From NCBI GenBank assembly GCA_018821785.1, contig JAHJLI010000064.1, positions 1 through 48,992 of the forward strand: a stretch of 48,992 nucleotides of DNA, read 5' to 3'. Of this stretch, positions 17,881 to 26,687 are shown in pieces. Made by a program: the position numbers and the translations under genes. The DNA comes from Pseudomonadota bacterium (GTDB taxonomy: Bacteria > Desulfobacterota > Desulfobulbia > Desulfobulbales > Desulfocapsaceae). The notes under the pieces were generated by a model. It was not told where the DNA came from. It was given only the letters and a program-made list of their open reading frames with translations, and made no database searches. Every line of letters begins with the position of its first letter. Within the stretch, counting starts at the first letter, position 1.

Positions 17881-18929
17881 GCACCGACCGTCCGAGTTTT
17901 CGTCACCCCCAGGCCGCCAGGAACACCGCTGGCTTTACCCGCAAAGACTACGAAGGGGCAATATCCACCCTGTGTGCCGGCTGCGGCCATGACTCTGCCA
18001 CCAATGCCATCATCCAGGCATGTTTCGAGCTGGCCATAGAACCGCATCGGGTTGCCAAGATGTCCGGCATCGGTTGTTCCTCCAAGACCCCGGCCTACTT
18101 CCTCGGCCGGTCGCACGGCTTCAATTCGGTGCACGGCCGCATGCCGTCGGTTGCCACCGGTGCCAACATGGCCAACCGTGACCTGCTGTACATCGGTATC
18201 TCCGGTGACGGCGACACCGCCTCCATCGGCATGGGCCAATTCGCCCACGCCCTGCGCCGCAATCTGAACCTCAACTATATCTGCATGAACAACGGCTGCT
18301 ATGGCCTCACCAAAGGCCAGGACTCGGCCACCGCCGACCGTGGCTCGGCAGGCAAAAAAGGCGTCCCCAACCCTTACTCGGCCATCGACCTCTGCGAACT
18401 GGCCATCGAGCTTGGCGCAAGCTACGTGGCCCGCGGCTTCTCCGGCGACAAGCAGCAGCTGGTGCCGCTCATCAAAGGGGCTTTTGCCCACAGCGGCCTG
18501 GCCTTTATCGATATCATTTCGCCCTGTGTGACCTTCAATAATACCGCCACCTCAACGAAAAGCTACGAGTACGTTCGCGAGCATATCGAAGCGACTAACA
18601 CCTTCGATTTCATCCCTCTGCAGCAGGAAATCCTCGCCCACTACCCGGAGGGTACCAGCCAAGAGGTGGTCATGCACGACGGCAGCATCATCCATCTCCA
18701 TAAAACCGACGCCGGCAGGGACGTCACCAACAGGCGCAAAGCCGTAGACAGCCTCGAGGAGGAAAAAGCCAAAGGACGACTGCTCACCGGCCTTCTCTAC
18801 GTCAATCAGAATATCATGGAGACCCACGATATCATCAATTCAACGCTCCGCCCCCTGAACAGTCTAACCGAAGCCGACCTCTGCCCCGGCAACACCGCCC
18901 TGCAGAAGATCAACGCAGGGCTCAGATAA
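17877..18929 (+). CDS. 2-oxoacid:ferredoxin oxidoreductase beta chain (KorB-like)
   Basis: TPP-binding beta subunit of 350 residues. LCAGCGHD near the start and GIGCSS supply Fe-S ligands. ISGDGDTASIGMGQ and the MNNGCYGLTKGQDSATAD stretch match the TPP-Mg motif and the KOR/VOR-type GxTKGQxSxT signature. Unlike the housekeeping pyruvate enzyme, which carries its own ferredoxin domain, this pair relies on the clusters in the upstream 14264-16042 protein. The start overlaps the korA-like stop by four bases (ATGA). It is followed after 29 bases by the ilvA remnant. Confidence 0.88.
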   Translation: MSTDRPSFRHPQAARNTAGFTRKDYEGAISTLCAGCGHDSATNAIIQACFELAIEPHRVAKMSGIGCSSKTPAYFLGRSHGFNSVHGRMPSVATGANMANRDLLYIGISGDGDTASIGMGQFAHALRRNLNLNYICMNNGCYGLTKGQDSATADRGSAGKKGVPNPYSAIDLCELAIELGASYVARGFSGDKQQLVPLIKGAFAHSGLAFIDIISPCVTFNNTATSTKSYEYVREHIEATNTFDFIPLQQEILAHYPEGTSQEVVMHDGSIIHLHKTDAGRDVTNRRKAVDSLEEEKAKGRLLTGLLYVNQNIMETHDIINSTLRPLNSLTEADLCPGNTALQKINAGLR

Positions 18930-18958
18930 GGGGGATTTTCCTGCAAAGAGGTCGATAC

Positions 18959-19796
18959 GTGCAGAAGCTTTTTAAACAGATCCTCACTTCAAGAGTGTAT
19001 GAAGCGGCCGTTGAGACCTCCCTCGACGAGGCAACCGCCCTCTCCGCCAAACTGGGCAACCGGATCCTGCTGAAACGGGAAGATCAACAACCGGTCTTCT
19101 CTTTTAAACTGCGAGGTGCCTATAATAAAATCGCTCAGCTTAGCCCGGATGAAAGAGCACAAGGGGTGATCGCCGCCTCGGCCGGCAACCATGCCCAGGG
19201 TGTGGCCTACGCCGCCAGCAAACTGGGTATCCGCGCCCTTATCGTCATGCCGGTCACCACCCCGAAAATTAAAATCGAGGCAGTGCAGAGGTTTGGCGGC
19301 GAGGTCGTACTTTTCGGCAACCACTATGCCGATGCCGCAGCCCACGCCGAGACCTTAGCTTGTAAAAACGGCATGGTTCCCATCCATCCCTTTGACGACG
19401 AGCTGGTCATAGCCGGACAGGGGACCATTGCCGACGAGTTGCTGCGCCAGAACCCCGGCCGGCTATGCCAATATCGACATCACCGACAACGACCTGGCCA
19501 AGACCCATATCCGCTATATGGTTGGAGGTCAGGCAAGCGAAGTCATCAACGAACGTTTGTTCCGCTTCTGGTTCCCGGAGACCCCTGGGGCGCTGAGTCG
19601 TTTCCTCAATGCCACCCGGGGCAGACACAATATCTCCCTCTTCCATTATCGGGCGCATGGCGGAGATTTCGGCAGGGTTCTCATCGGTCTTGAATGCCAC
19701 CCGGGAACGGATGAACACCTCGAACAACGACTCGATGCCCTCGGTTACCGTTACAAGGAAGAGACCGATAATCCGGCCTACAAACTCTTTCTGTAG
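18959..19796 (+). pseudogene. ilvA: Threonine dehydratase (ilvA) with large internal deletion
   Basis: IlvA deaminates threonine to 2-oxobutyrate, the entry to isoleucine. From GTG 18959 (with AGAGG upstream) the first ~165 residues are intact, including the PLP-lysine motif SFKLRGAYN, AASAGNHAQGVAYAA and the GQGTIADELL loop. At about 19460 the sequence jumps, in another frame, to the C-terminal ACT-type regulatory domain (DLAKTHIRYMVGG, ISLFHYRAHGGDFGRVL) and ends at 19796. Compared with E. coli IlvA (about 510 residues), roughly 240 residues are absent, including the PLP phosphate-binding GGGGL loop. The protein should be inactive. A real deletion and an assembly collapse are both possible. 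Confidence 0.88.
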
Positions 19797-19855
19797 AAAA
19801 GTATCATCCACATTGCACAATATTCAGGAGCAGGGCATTTCCCCTCACAGATTAA

Positions 19856-19877
19856 AAGAAATAATATTTTATTTCTT
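19856..19877. other. AT-rich perfect hairpin after ilvA
   Basis: AAGAAATAA-TATT-TTATTTCTT is a 9-base perfect inverted repeat, 60 bases after the ilvA remnant. It could mark the end of the ilvD-kor operon, but it is AT-only in the loop-proximal half and lacks a clear T-run. The rest of 19797-20077 shows no gene. Confidence 0.35.
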
Positions 19878-20077
19878 AGGCTCCCGGGTTTACTATCTGC
19901 AAAGAATACGATAGGCTATTTTCATAACTTGGCGGGGAAAAAGGCCCTTTAGATGTTTCCCCAAAAAAAGGGGTATCATATACGTTCCTGTTAAACCATG
20001 CAGCTCCTGGGTCTGTCGCTGGAGAAATTCTTGCCTTGCAGAAGATGAACAACCGACGAAAAAACTGGAGAAAACAG

Positions 20078-20569
20078 ATGGTACACCGAACCGGAGTTGT
20101 CATTGTAATATTGATTGGATTATTGGGTCTGTTTTCTTTTGTTTCTCCTGCTCTGGCTGCACCGATAAAAATTGCCGTGGCGACTTTCGAGGTCGAAGGA
20201 GACACTCTTCCACCCCATATTTCACATATCGTTGCCGAATGGTTGAGTACCGCCCTGGTCAACGACAAACGGTTGGAAGTCATCGAGCACCTCCTTATCA
20301 AAGAGTTGCTGCAGGAGCAGAAATTTAATCAGAGTGGCCTGGTCGAACAAGACCAGGCGATGCAAACCGGCCGTATGCTGGGCGCGGATAAAATTGTGAC
20401 AGGGACAGTCATTCAATTTTTAGATACAGTAGAGGTAAATGCACGGGTCATCCACATTGAGCAGGGTGTTGTGCTGGCCGCTGAGAAAATTATTGCCAAG
20501 GATCTTTCAAAACTTGAAGAAGAGGTAGAGCAACTGAGCCAGAAGCTAATAAAGCATCTGGTAAAGTGA
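20078..20569 (+). CDS. Secreted CsgG/TolB-N-like protein
   Basis: A 163-residue exported protein. A Sec signal peptide (VVIVILIGLLGLFSFVSPALA) precedes a mature part starting PIKIAVATFEVEG. The layout follows CsgG-like or FlgO-like domains: a beta strand, a helix (HISHIVAEWLSTALV), DKRLEVIEH, then ARMLGADKIVTGTVI-type helices and strands (here GRMLGADKIVTGTVI). No lipobox cysteine is seen, so it is soluble periplasmic rather than a lipoprotein. ATG 20078 is chosen because GGAG lies seven bases upstream; upstream ATGs at 20036 and 20045 would add a basic stretch before the signal. Function unknown; the family is often linked to surface structures. Confidence 0.7.
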   Translation: MVHRTGVVIVILIGLLGLFSFVSPALAAPIKIAVATFEVEGDTLPPHISHIVAEWLSTALVNDKRLEVIEHLLIKELLQEQKFNQSGLVEQDQAMQTGRMLGADKIVTGTVIQFLDTVEVNARVIHIEQGVVLAAEKIIAKDLSKLEEEVEQLSQKLIKHLVK

Positions 20570-20661
20570 ATTTCCCAATCCATTGTTATCGGCAAAAATG
20601 CAACCTTCAACTCATCACAAAACTGCGCTTGGCAAAAGACTCCTCTTAAGGACAGGTTGAT

Positions 20662-20949
20662 ATGATAATGAAAATTACCACGAATCCTATCCTTAACCTG
20701 ATAAAGAGAGTTACCGCTAATCCGTATCTTAACCTAATAAGCGGGTTAGTTCTTGTTTCCACGGCCGGCTATGAGGTTTTGACCACACTGGAAGAAATGG
20801 CCATTGGCGCACATCATGGAATTGCTCTCTTCGGAATTCTCCAGACAGTAAAAGCAATTCCAGAAATAATGTGCGGTTTCAATGATATGGAAGAAGGGAA
20901 AAAGAAACATGAAGTAAAGCTCGCAAAGCAAAAATATTTCTCATCGTAG
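20662..20949 (+). CDS. Small hypothetical membrane protein with an N-terminal tandem motif
   Basis: Not recognised. The 95-residue product has two hydrophobic stretches (LNLISGLVLVSTAGYEVL and HHGIALFGILQTVKAI) and a basic C-terminus. The first 30 residues contain a duplicated unit, NPILNLIKRV and NPYLNLISGL, visible also in the DNA as two near-identical 22-base runs. AAGGACAGG precedes the ATG, supporting real translation. It follows the CsgG-like gene by 92 bases and is closed by a hairpin terminator at 21003-21029, so the two may be co-transcribed. Confidence 0.5.
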   Translation: MIMKITTNPILNLIKRVTANPYLNLISGLVLVSTAGYEVLTTLEEMAIGAHHGIALFGILQTVKAIPEIMCGFNDMEEGKKKHEVKLAKQKYFSS

Positions 20950-21002
20950 ATGCGATTTCTGCCAGTCCCAGCCAATGCATGCAAAACGGCAATGTATTCA
21001 TT

Positions 21003-21029
21003 GAGGTGCCTTTCATGCACCTTCTTTTC
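21003..21029 (+). terminator. Terminator after the small membrane protein gene
   Basis: AGGTGC (21004-21009) and GCACCT (21017-21022) form a 6-base stem with a 7-base loop, followed by TCTTTTC, 55 bases after the stop codon and 38 bases before the convergent map gene. Confidence 0.5.
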
Positions 21030-21067
21030 GCAGAAGGCCTTGGAGTGTCTCAGGTTGCCCGAGTAAC

Positions 21068-21964
21068 TTACGGGTTACGGTTATCTTGCCGCAAAAACCA
21101 GGGCTCCCTGCCGCCGGTAAGAATCTCCACTCCATCGGCCGTCACCAGAAGGGTGTGCTCGAACTGGGCGCTTCGCCTCAGGTCGGCAGTGACGGCCGTC
21201 CATTTATCCGGCCAGATAACGCATTCGGCGGTACCGACATTAATCATCGGCTCGATGGTAAAGGTCATGCCTTCAACGATCTGTGTTGTGTTGTCCGGTT
21301 CATAAAAATGAGCGACATAGGGCGCCATATGAAAGTTTTCGCCGATACCGTGCCCGGAAAACTCGCGGACGATACTAAACCCATTCTGCCGGGCGTGAGC
21401 CTCGACCGCAAGGCCTATGGCGTTGAGCTTATTCCCGGGCCGAACCACATCAATGGCCCGCAGTAGACACTCCCAGGTAACCTGGACCAGCTTCTTTGCC
21501 AGGGCATCAACCTCGCCCACAAAAATTGTCTCGGAACAGTCTCCATGCATACCATGAGCGTAAACGGTAACATCACAATTGATAATATCCCCCTCCACGA
21601 GCCTTCGGTTGTCGGGAATGCCGTGCACCACAACCTCGTTCACCGAGGTGCAGATGGACTTGGGAAAACCCATATAATTGAGGGGGCTCGGGTAGGCGCC
21701 CAGGGCAATGATGTGCTGGTGGGCGATCTGGTCGAGTTCGTCGGTGGTGACCCCGGGGCGGACGGCGGCAAGCACCAGGTCCAACACCTCCCGAGCGAAC
21801 CGGCAAGCCTTGCGCATCCGCCCTATCTGATCTACCTTTACCTTTATGCAAGAGAGCTTGTAGGGAGCCGGAACAGCCGTATGTGCATATTCCGGGCAAA
21901 CGATGTGCGGCGGCACGGCTCGGGAAGGACTGACTGTTGCGGCGGTGACGGTTTGCCTTTTCAT
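21068..21964 (-). CDS. map: Type I methionine aminopeptidase with MAP1D-like N-terminal extension
   Basis: Removes the N-terminal methionine from nascent proteins in the cytosol. Metal ligands lie in the usual motifs: DIINCDVTVYAHGMHGDCSE (two Asp), GHGIGENFH (His), TIEPM (Glu) and SAQFEHT (Glu). The catalytic domain is preceded by about 45 extra residues containing VSPSRAVPPHIVCPEYA. This matches the linker of long MAP1D-type enzymes (known from organelles and some bacteria) and is longer than the E. coli form. ATG 21962-21964 is preferred because GGAG lies nine bases before it; an in-frame ATG at 21979 abuts repeat copy D. It is convergent with the small membrane gene and divergent from holA. 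Confidence 0.93.
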   Translation of the reverse strand: MKRQTVTAATVSPSRAVPPHIVCPEYAHTAVPAPYKLSCIKVKVDQIGRMRKACRFAREVLDLVLAAVRPGVTTDELDQIAHQHIIALGAYPSPLNYMGFPKSICTSVNEVVVHGIPDNRRLVEGDIINCDVTVYAHGMHGDCSETIFVGEVDALAKKLVQVTWECLLRAIDVVRPGNKLNAIGLAVEAHARQNGFSIVREFSGHGIGENFHMAPYVAHFYEPDNTTQIVEGMTFTIEPMINVGTAECVIWPDKWTAVTADLRRSAQFEHTLLVTADGVEILTGGREPWFLRQDNRNP

Positions 21965-21984
21965 GCGTATCTTCTCCATCGCAA

Positions 21985-22057
21985 CCCCGGTGAACGGGAT
22001 AAGTACTTTAACGAAATTCGTTACTGAAAAACGAGAAACGAAATCCTAAGGCACTAA
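21985..22057 (+). repeat. Intergenic palindromic element, copy D
   Basis: CCCC-GGTGAAC-GGGATAAGTACTTTAACGAAATTCGTT, an ACTGAAAAACG loop region, then AACGAAAT and TAAGGCACTAA. The outer stem keeps eight of nine pairs including one G-U. It lies in the divergent spacer between map and holA. Confidence 0.8.
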
Positions 22058-22158
22058 AGAGGGTTTATCGACAATAATGCTACAAGAGTCAGAAAAAGAT
22101 ACTTCCCCTAGTTACACAAAAGCAAGGATTTTTGCTGAAAATACCGTGAGAGACAAAC

Positions 22159-23532
22159 ATGACACTGATTAAAAGAGCAGAGCTCCAGGCCGCTCTACAG
22201 GAAGGATCGCCGACACTCAACTCTCAGCTGTTCCTCTTTTTCGGCGAGCGATATCTCTGCAAGGAGGCTGCCGACCTGGTACAGGAAAAACTCCTGGAAG
22301 TCGGGCATGGAGCTGTTCATGCCATCGACGGCGACCACGAAGACGCTGGCCGGACACTGTCACGCCTGATGAGCTACAGCCTGCTCCCGGGTCGCCAACT
22401 GCTCAGGGTCTCGGACAGTCGTATCTTTCACAGTAAGACGGTGGTTGAGGAAATATGGGGAAAGGCGGCCCAGGCCTTCCAGAGCGGAAACTCCGGTTCA
22501 GCCCGCAACCATCTGCTCTCTATGGTCCAGGCGGTTGGCCTGGAAATCGAGGGGACGACGTCCCTGTCGGAAATTCCATCGCCGGAGTGGCAAAAAATCT
22601 TTGCCTTTGCCAAGCCCACTGACAACCTGCAATGGGCTGACCATCTTCTCGGAGAAACCCAAGGCAAAAGCCAGGCAGCCAGTGTCAACCTCGCCGAACG
22701 TTATATCCAGACCTTTGAGAAAGGCATCCCCGCCCAGAACATTCTGTTTTTGACCGCCGAAACGGTCGATAAACGCCAAAGGCTATTCACTTATCTGAAA
22801 AAAAACGGCACTGTTGTCGATTGTTCCGTCGCCGGCGGTTCCGGTGCCGCTGCGCAGACCGAACAGAAGGAAATTCTCCGGGAGATGATGCAAAAGACTC
22901 TCACCGAGCTGCAAAAGAAAATAGAGCCTCGAGCGGTGGAGATGTTTTTTGAACGGGTCGGTTTTCATCCGGTGGCGGTGGTTGTCGAAACTGAGAAGCT
23001 GGCTCATTCCATTGGCGACCGCGCAACCATCACCGCAAGCGACGTGGAAGAGATGGTGAGTCGCAATCGGGAAGACGCCCTCTATGAATTGACCGACGCC
23101 CTCGGCAAAAGACAGGCAGACCGAGCGCTGACAATCCTCTCGCACCTCCTCGAACAAGGAATTCATGCACTGGCAATCCTTTCAACAATTAGAAATTATT
23201 TAAAAAAACAGCTAATTTTTCGTTCTCTCCAGATGCGGGACTTTCCACTCTGGCGGAGCGGCATGAATGCCAGGGATTTCCAAAACACCTATCTTCCAGC
23301 CCTGAAAGCTGAAGAGGAATGGGGCGAACTGTTGCAAGGGCACCCTTACGCCCTGTTTATGAGCTTTTCCAAGGCCTCGGAATATTCCTGTTCCGGCCTG
23401 AAAAGATGGCTGGCGATGCTGCTCGACGCCGAGTTTCGCCTCAAGGGCTCCCCCTTGCCACCACGGCTGGTTATCGAAGAACTCCTGCTGGCGATGGTAA
23501 AAGGCGCACCAAAACTTCCCAGCAGAAGATAA
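22159..23532 (+). CDS. holA: DNA polymerase III delta subunit, enlarged form
   Basis: Clamp-loader subunit that opens the beta clamp. HolA features are seen at the start (NSQLFLFFGERYLCKEAADLVQEKLL), in the mid-region (GIPAQNILFLTAETVDKRQRLFTYLKK) and in the C-terminal collar helices (ALGKRQADRALTILSHLLEQGIHALAILSTIRNYLKK). At 457 residues it is over 100 longer than the E. coli protein (343). Most of the excess is an insert at about residues 105-175 between the first domain and the QNILFL strand. ATG 22159 opens the alignment. It is divergent from map and followed by repeat copy E. Confidence 0.87.
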   Translation: MTLIKRAELQAALQEGSPTLNSQLFLFFGERYLCKEAADLVQEKLLEVGHGAVHAIDGDHEDAGRTLSRLMSYSLLPGRQLLRVSDSRIFHSKTVVEEIWGKAAQAFQSGNSGSARNHLLSMVQAVGLEIEGTTSLSEIPSPEWQKIFAFAKPTDNLQWADHLLGETQGKSQAASVNLAERYIQTFEKGIPAQNILFLTAETVDKRQRLFTYLKKNGTVVDCSVAGGSGAAAQTEQKEILREMMQKTLTELQKKIEPRAVEMFFERVGFHPVAVVVETEKLAHSIGDRATITASDVEEMVSRNREDALYELTDALGKRQADRALTILSHLLEQGIHALAILSTIRNYLKKQLIFRSLQMRDFPLWRSGMNARDFQNTYLPALKAEEEWGELLQGHPYALFMSFSKASEYSCSGLKRWLAMLLDAEFRLKGSPLPPRLVIEELLLAMVKGAPKLPSRR

Positions 23533-23598
23533 CCTGTGGTATATTGAAGGAGCGCAAACAATAATTATCATATCGGTATGAGGGCTTTCGCGAAAAAA

Positions 23599-23675
23599 CC
23601 CCGATAAACGGGATAAGTGCCTTTCGCAGATTATTTTCTTGTTTTTTTGAACGAAAATAATCTGTAGGGCACTAA
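23599..23675 (+). repeat. Intergenic palindromic element, copy E
   Basis: CCCC-GATAAAC-GGGATAAGTGCC. The outer stem AGTGCC (23616-23621) pairs with GGCACT (23668-23673). The inner stem CAGATTATTTTC (23627-23638) pairs perfectly with GAAAATAATCTG (23653-23664) around a T-rich loop. Compared with copy A, both arms of the outer stem changed together (A-T to G-C). It lies between holA and clpS. Confidence 0.85.
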
Positions 23676-23740
23676 ATTGCCCTAATCCCTGTAAACTAGA
23701 TTTTTTACGTGAAAAAGCATTTACCTTAATTGTAGACCAT

Positions 23741-24055
23741 ATGGCCGAGCATAAAGACCAGAGAGAAGGATCTGTACTTACCAAGGACCTTATTGAAACC
23801 AGGGAACCGAGCATGTACAAAGTGCTGCTGCACAATGACGACTACACCACAATGGAATTCGTCATCTTCATTCTCGAAACCGTATTTCAAAAATCAACCC
23901 CTGACGCGACCAAAATAATGCTTAATGTCCATCAGGAGGGAATAGGAGTCGCCGGCGTGTATACCAGGGAAATCTGTGAAACAAAAATTTCCGTAGTTCA
24001 TCACCTGGCAAAAAAAAATGAGTTTCCATTACGTTGTTCGATGGAAACGGTATAG
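23741..24055 (+). CDS. clpS: ClpS adaptor for the ClpA protease
   Basis: Delivers N-degron substrates to ClpAP. The 104 residues have the ClpS fold markers: YKVLLHNDDYTTMEFVI (the HNDDYT motif holds the N-degron carboxylate/amine ligands), an ML-rich helix (TKIMLNVHQEGIGVAGVYT), and the final FPLRCSMETV. The disordered N-terminus (AEHKDQREGSV) is typical of the part that reaches into ClpA. It lies 39 bases upstream of clpA, the usual clpS-clpA pair. Confidence 0.96.
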   Translation: MAEHKDQREGSVLTKDLIETREPSMYKVLLHNDDYTTMEFVIFILETVFQKSTPDATKIMLNVHQEGIGVAGVYTREICETKISVVHHLAKKNEFPLRCSMETV

Positions 24056-24094
24056 CAAAGGATTTTATTTTTCCACAACCGCATTCGGAATACT

Positions 24095-26365
24095 ATGCTG
24101 AGCAAGACACTAGAAAAAGCCCTGATAATGGCGATAAGAGAGGCAAAAAACCATAATCACGAGTATGTGACAGTTGAACACATGCTGTATGGTATTCTGC
24201 ATGACGAACTGACCGGCTACATAATCAATCAATGTGGTGGCTCGGCCCAGATCCTCAAGGAACGACTGGAAAAATTCTTCCTGCGAGAAATCCCCACCCT
24301 CTCCTCCACCGGGTCGATGGAGCCGGCCCAGACCATCGCTTTCAACAGAGTTCTCCAGCGAGCCGTGGCCCATGTTCAAAGCTGCGGGAAAAATCAGGTC
24401 GACAGCAGCGATGTCCTAGTGTCCATCCTCTCCGAAGAGGAATCACATGCCGTCTACTTTCTCACCTCGGTGGGCATCGGCAAGATGGAGGTTATGAACT
24501 TCATCTCCCACGAACTACCGGCCGAAGGATTGCAGAAAGAACCATTCTCCGCCCCACCACCCGGGGACACAGCACCGCAGAAGGGTGACAAAGACGCCAA
24601 GGCGCTGGAAGAATTCACCATAAATCTTGCCGATCTTGCAGCCGCCGGTAAAATTGACCCCCTCATCGGTCGCAACGACGAATTGAGCAGAACCATGCAG
24701 GTTCTTTGTCGGCGCAAGAAAAATAATCCACTGCTGGTTGGCGAACCGGGCGTCGGCAAGACGGCAATGGCCGAAGGGCTTGCCCTGAGAATCCACCTGG
24801 ACAAAGAGGCCAGGGCCAAAGGCGAACCGTCGCAGGTACCGGACTTGCTTCAAGGTGTGGAGATCCACCTCCTCGACATGGGTACCCTCGTCGCCGGAAC
24901 CAAGTATCGCGGAGATTTTGAAAAAAGGCTGAAAAGTGTCATATCGGCCATTGAGAAAAAGGAGAACGCCATCCTTTTCATCGACGAGATGCACACCATC
25001 GTCGGGGCGGGCGCCACAAGCGGCGGCTCCATGGACGCCTCGAATCTGCTCAAACCGGCCCTCCAGTCTGGGATTTTGCGTTGCATTGGTTCTACGACCT
25101 ACGAAGAGTATAAAAACCAGATCGAAAAAGACCGGGCCCTGTCACGGCGATTTCAGAAAATCGACATTGCAGAACCAACGGTTGACGACACCCATCTCAT
25201 CCTCAAGGGACTGAAAAAAAAATACGAAGAGCACCACAATGTCAAGTACTCGGCAAAGGCCGTGCAGGCGATGGCTGAACTGTCGTTTCGCTTTATCAAC
25301 GAGCGTTTTCTTCCAGACAAAGCAATTGACGTGATGGACGAGGTTGGTTCTCTTTTCCGGCTGGAAAACAGGCAAGGCTCAACCGTCAAAGTCAGCGATA
25401 TTGAAAAGGTGGTCTCGAAAATGGCGAGAATCCCGGCCAAATCGAGTTCAAGCTCTGAAATCCACGAACTGCGCGACCTGGCAACCCGCCTGAAGGCAGT
25501 CGTTTTCGGCCAGGATGAGGCCATCGGAGCGGTCACCTCGGCCGTTAAAAGATCGCGTGCCGGCCTCGGTAACCCCGATTCACCGACCGGCAGTTTTCTC
25601 TTTGCAGGTCCGACCGGAGTCGGTAAGACCGAGGTCGCACGGCAGCTGGCAGTTGTTTTGAATGTTCATTTCGAGCGCTTCGACATGAGCGAATATATGG
25701 AGAAACATGCGGTAGCCAGGTTGATCGGCTCGCCTCCCGGCTATGTCGGCTTTGACCAGGGCGGCCTGCTCACCGAATCAATCCGCAAACACCCCTATTC
25801 GGTGCTCCTTTTTGATGAGATTGAAAAGGCCCACCCGGATATCTTTTCCATCCTTCTGCAGGTCATGGACCACTCGACGCTGACCGACAATTCTGGACGA
25901 AAGGCTGATTTCCGCAACGTCATCATCATTATGACGACCAACGCCGGGGCTCGTGAGTTGGCCGGCCGGAGCATCGGCTTTGTCAGCAGCAAGAAGGGCA
26001 AGGATCAGACGGCAATCACCAAACTTTTTGCTCCCGAGTTCCGCAACAGGCTGGATGCCATCGTCTCCTTCAGTTCTCTTGACCATGCCGCCACCGAGCT
26101 GGTTGTCGATAAGCTGATCAAAGAACTTGAAAGCCAGCTGTCGGAAAAACGCGTGACCATCAAGCTCAGTCCTGAGGCCCGCACCTATCTGGCGAAAAAA
26201 GGCTACGACCCGGACTATGGGGCGAGGCCGCTGCGCAGGCTGATCATGAAGGAAGTCGGCGACAGCCTGACCGAAGAAATCCTCTTCGGCAGACTTACCA
26301 AGGGTGGCGAAGCAATGGTCGATGAGCAGGATGGCAACCTCCTCTTCACCTACACGAAAAAGTAA
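24095..26365 (+). CDS. clpA: ATP-dependent Clp protease ATPase subunit ClpA
   Basis: Class I AAA+ unfoldase of 756 residues. It has a double-repeat N domain that docks ClpS ([20 protein letters not shown]...), a first AAA ring with Walker [10 protein letters not shown] and Walker [16 protein letters not shown], and a second with GPTGVGKTE and [15 protein letters not shown]. An IGF tripeptide in [12 protein letters not shown] is the expected ClpP-docking loop. There is no ClpB-type coiled coil. The C-terminus ([15 protein letters not shown]) is normal. It is co-directional with clpS, and transcription stops at the strong hairpin at 26458-26495. No clpP is in the window. Confidence 0.97.
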   Translation: MLSKTLEKALIMAIREAKNHNHEYVTVEHMLYGILHDELTGYIINQCGGSAQILKERLEKFFLREIPTLSSTGSMEPAQTIAFNRVLQRAVAHVQSCGKNQVDSSDVLVSILSEEESHAVYFLTSVGIGKMEVMNFISHELPAEGLQKEPFSAPPPGDTAPQKGDKDAKALEEFTINLADLAAAGKIDPLIGRNDELSRTMQVLCRRKKNNPLLVGEPGVGKTAMAEGLALRIHLDKEARAKGEPSQVPDLLQGVEIHLLDMGTLVAGTKYRGDFEKRLKSVISAIEKKENAILFIDEMHTIVGAGATSGGSMDASNLLKPALQSGILRCIGSTTYEEYKNQIEKDRALSRRFQKIDIAEPTVDDTHLILKGLKKKYEEHHNVKYSAKAVQAMAELSFRFINERFLPDKAIDVMDEVGSLFRLENRQGSTVKVSDIEKVVSKMARIPAKSSSSSEIHELRDLATRLKAVVFGQDEAIGAVTSAVKRSRAGLGNPDSPTGSFLFAGPTGVGKTEVARQLAVVLNVHFERFDMSEYMEKHAVARLIGSPPGYVGFDQGGLLTESIRKHPYSVLLFDEIEKAHPDIFSILLQVMDHSTLTDNSGRKADFRNVIIIMTTNAGARELAGRSIGFVSSKKGKDQTAITKLFAPEFRNRLDAIVSFSSLDHAATELVVDKLIKELESQLSEKRVTIKLSPEARTYLAKKGYDPDYGARPLRRLIMKEVGDSLTEEILFGRLTKGGEAMVDEQDGNLLFTYTKK

Positions 26366-26457
26366 AAAAATACCGGCGTCGGCAGGGATAGCTCTTCAAT
26401 CCTCATTGAGGTTTTCCTTGCAACGTTTTTATTTCATCATTGATATGGCCCGATCAA

Positions 26458-26495
26458 AAGGGTGTTGAGTCGATAAGATTCAACACCCTTTTTTT
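26458..26495 (+). terminator. Strong rho-independent terminator of clpSA
   Basis: AAGGGTGTTGA and TCAACACCCTT form an 11-base perfect stem with an 11-base loop, followed by TTTTT. It lies 93 bases after the clpA stop. The rest of 26366-26687 holds no supported gene. Confidence 0.92.
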
Positions 26496-26687
26496 ATGGC
26501 TTGATGGTACCCCGCCAGGTTATTTGGACATCGGCGGTGGCTTCTTCGTTGGCGGGATCGGCAACTGCGGTTGTTTTGATAGAGGAGAAATCTTGCCTAG
26601 CGTCTCGATCAACTTTAAAAAGAGAGTTATGTGTTTTTTGAAGCAAAAAAACATGCTGTTGCAAAACCAGATATCCTTATCTTCTGC

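Noticed and set aside
17643..18491. A 282-codon minus-strand frame across the korA/korB junction.
   Set aside because: Antisense shadow; both sense genes are well conserved and overlap by ATGA.
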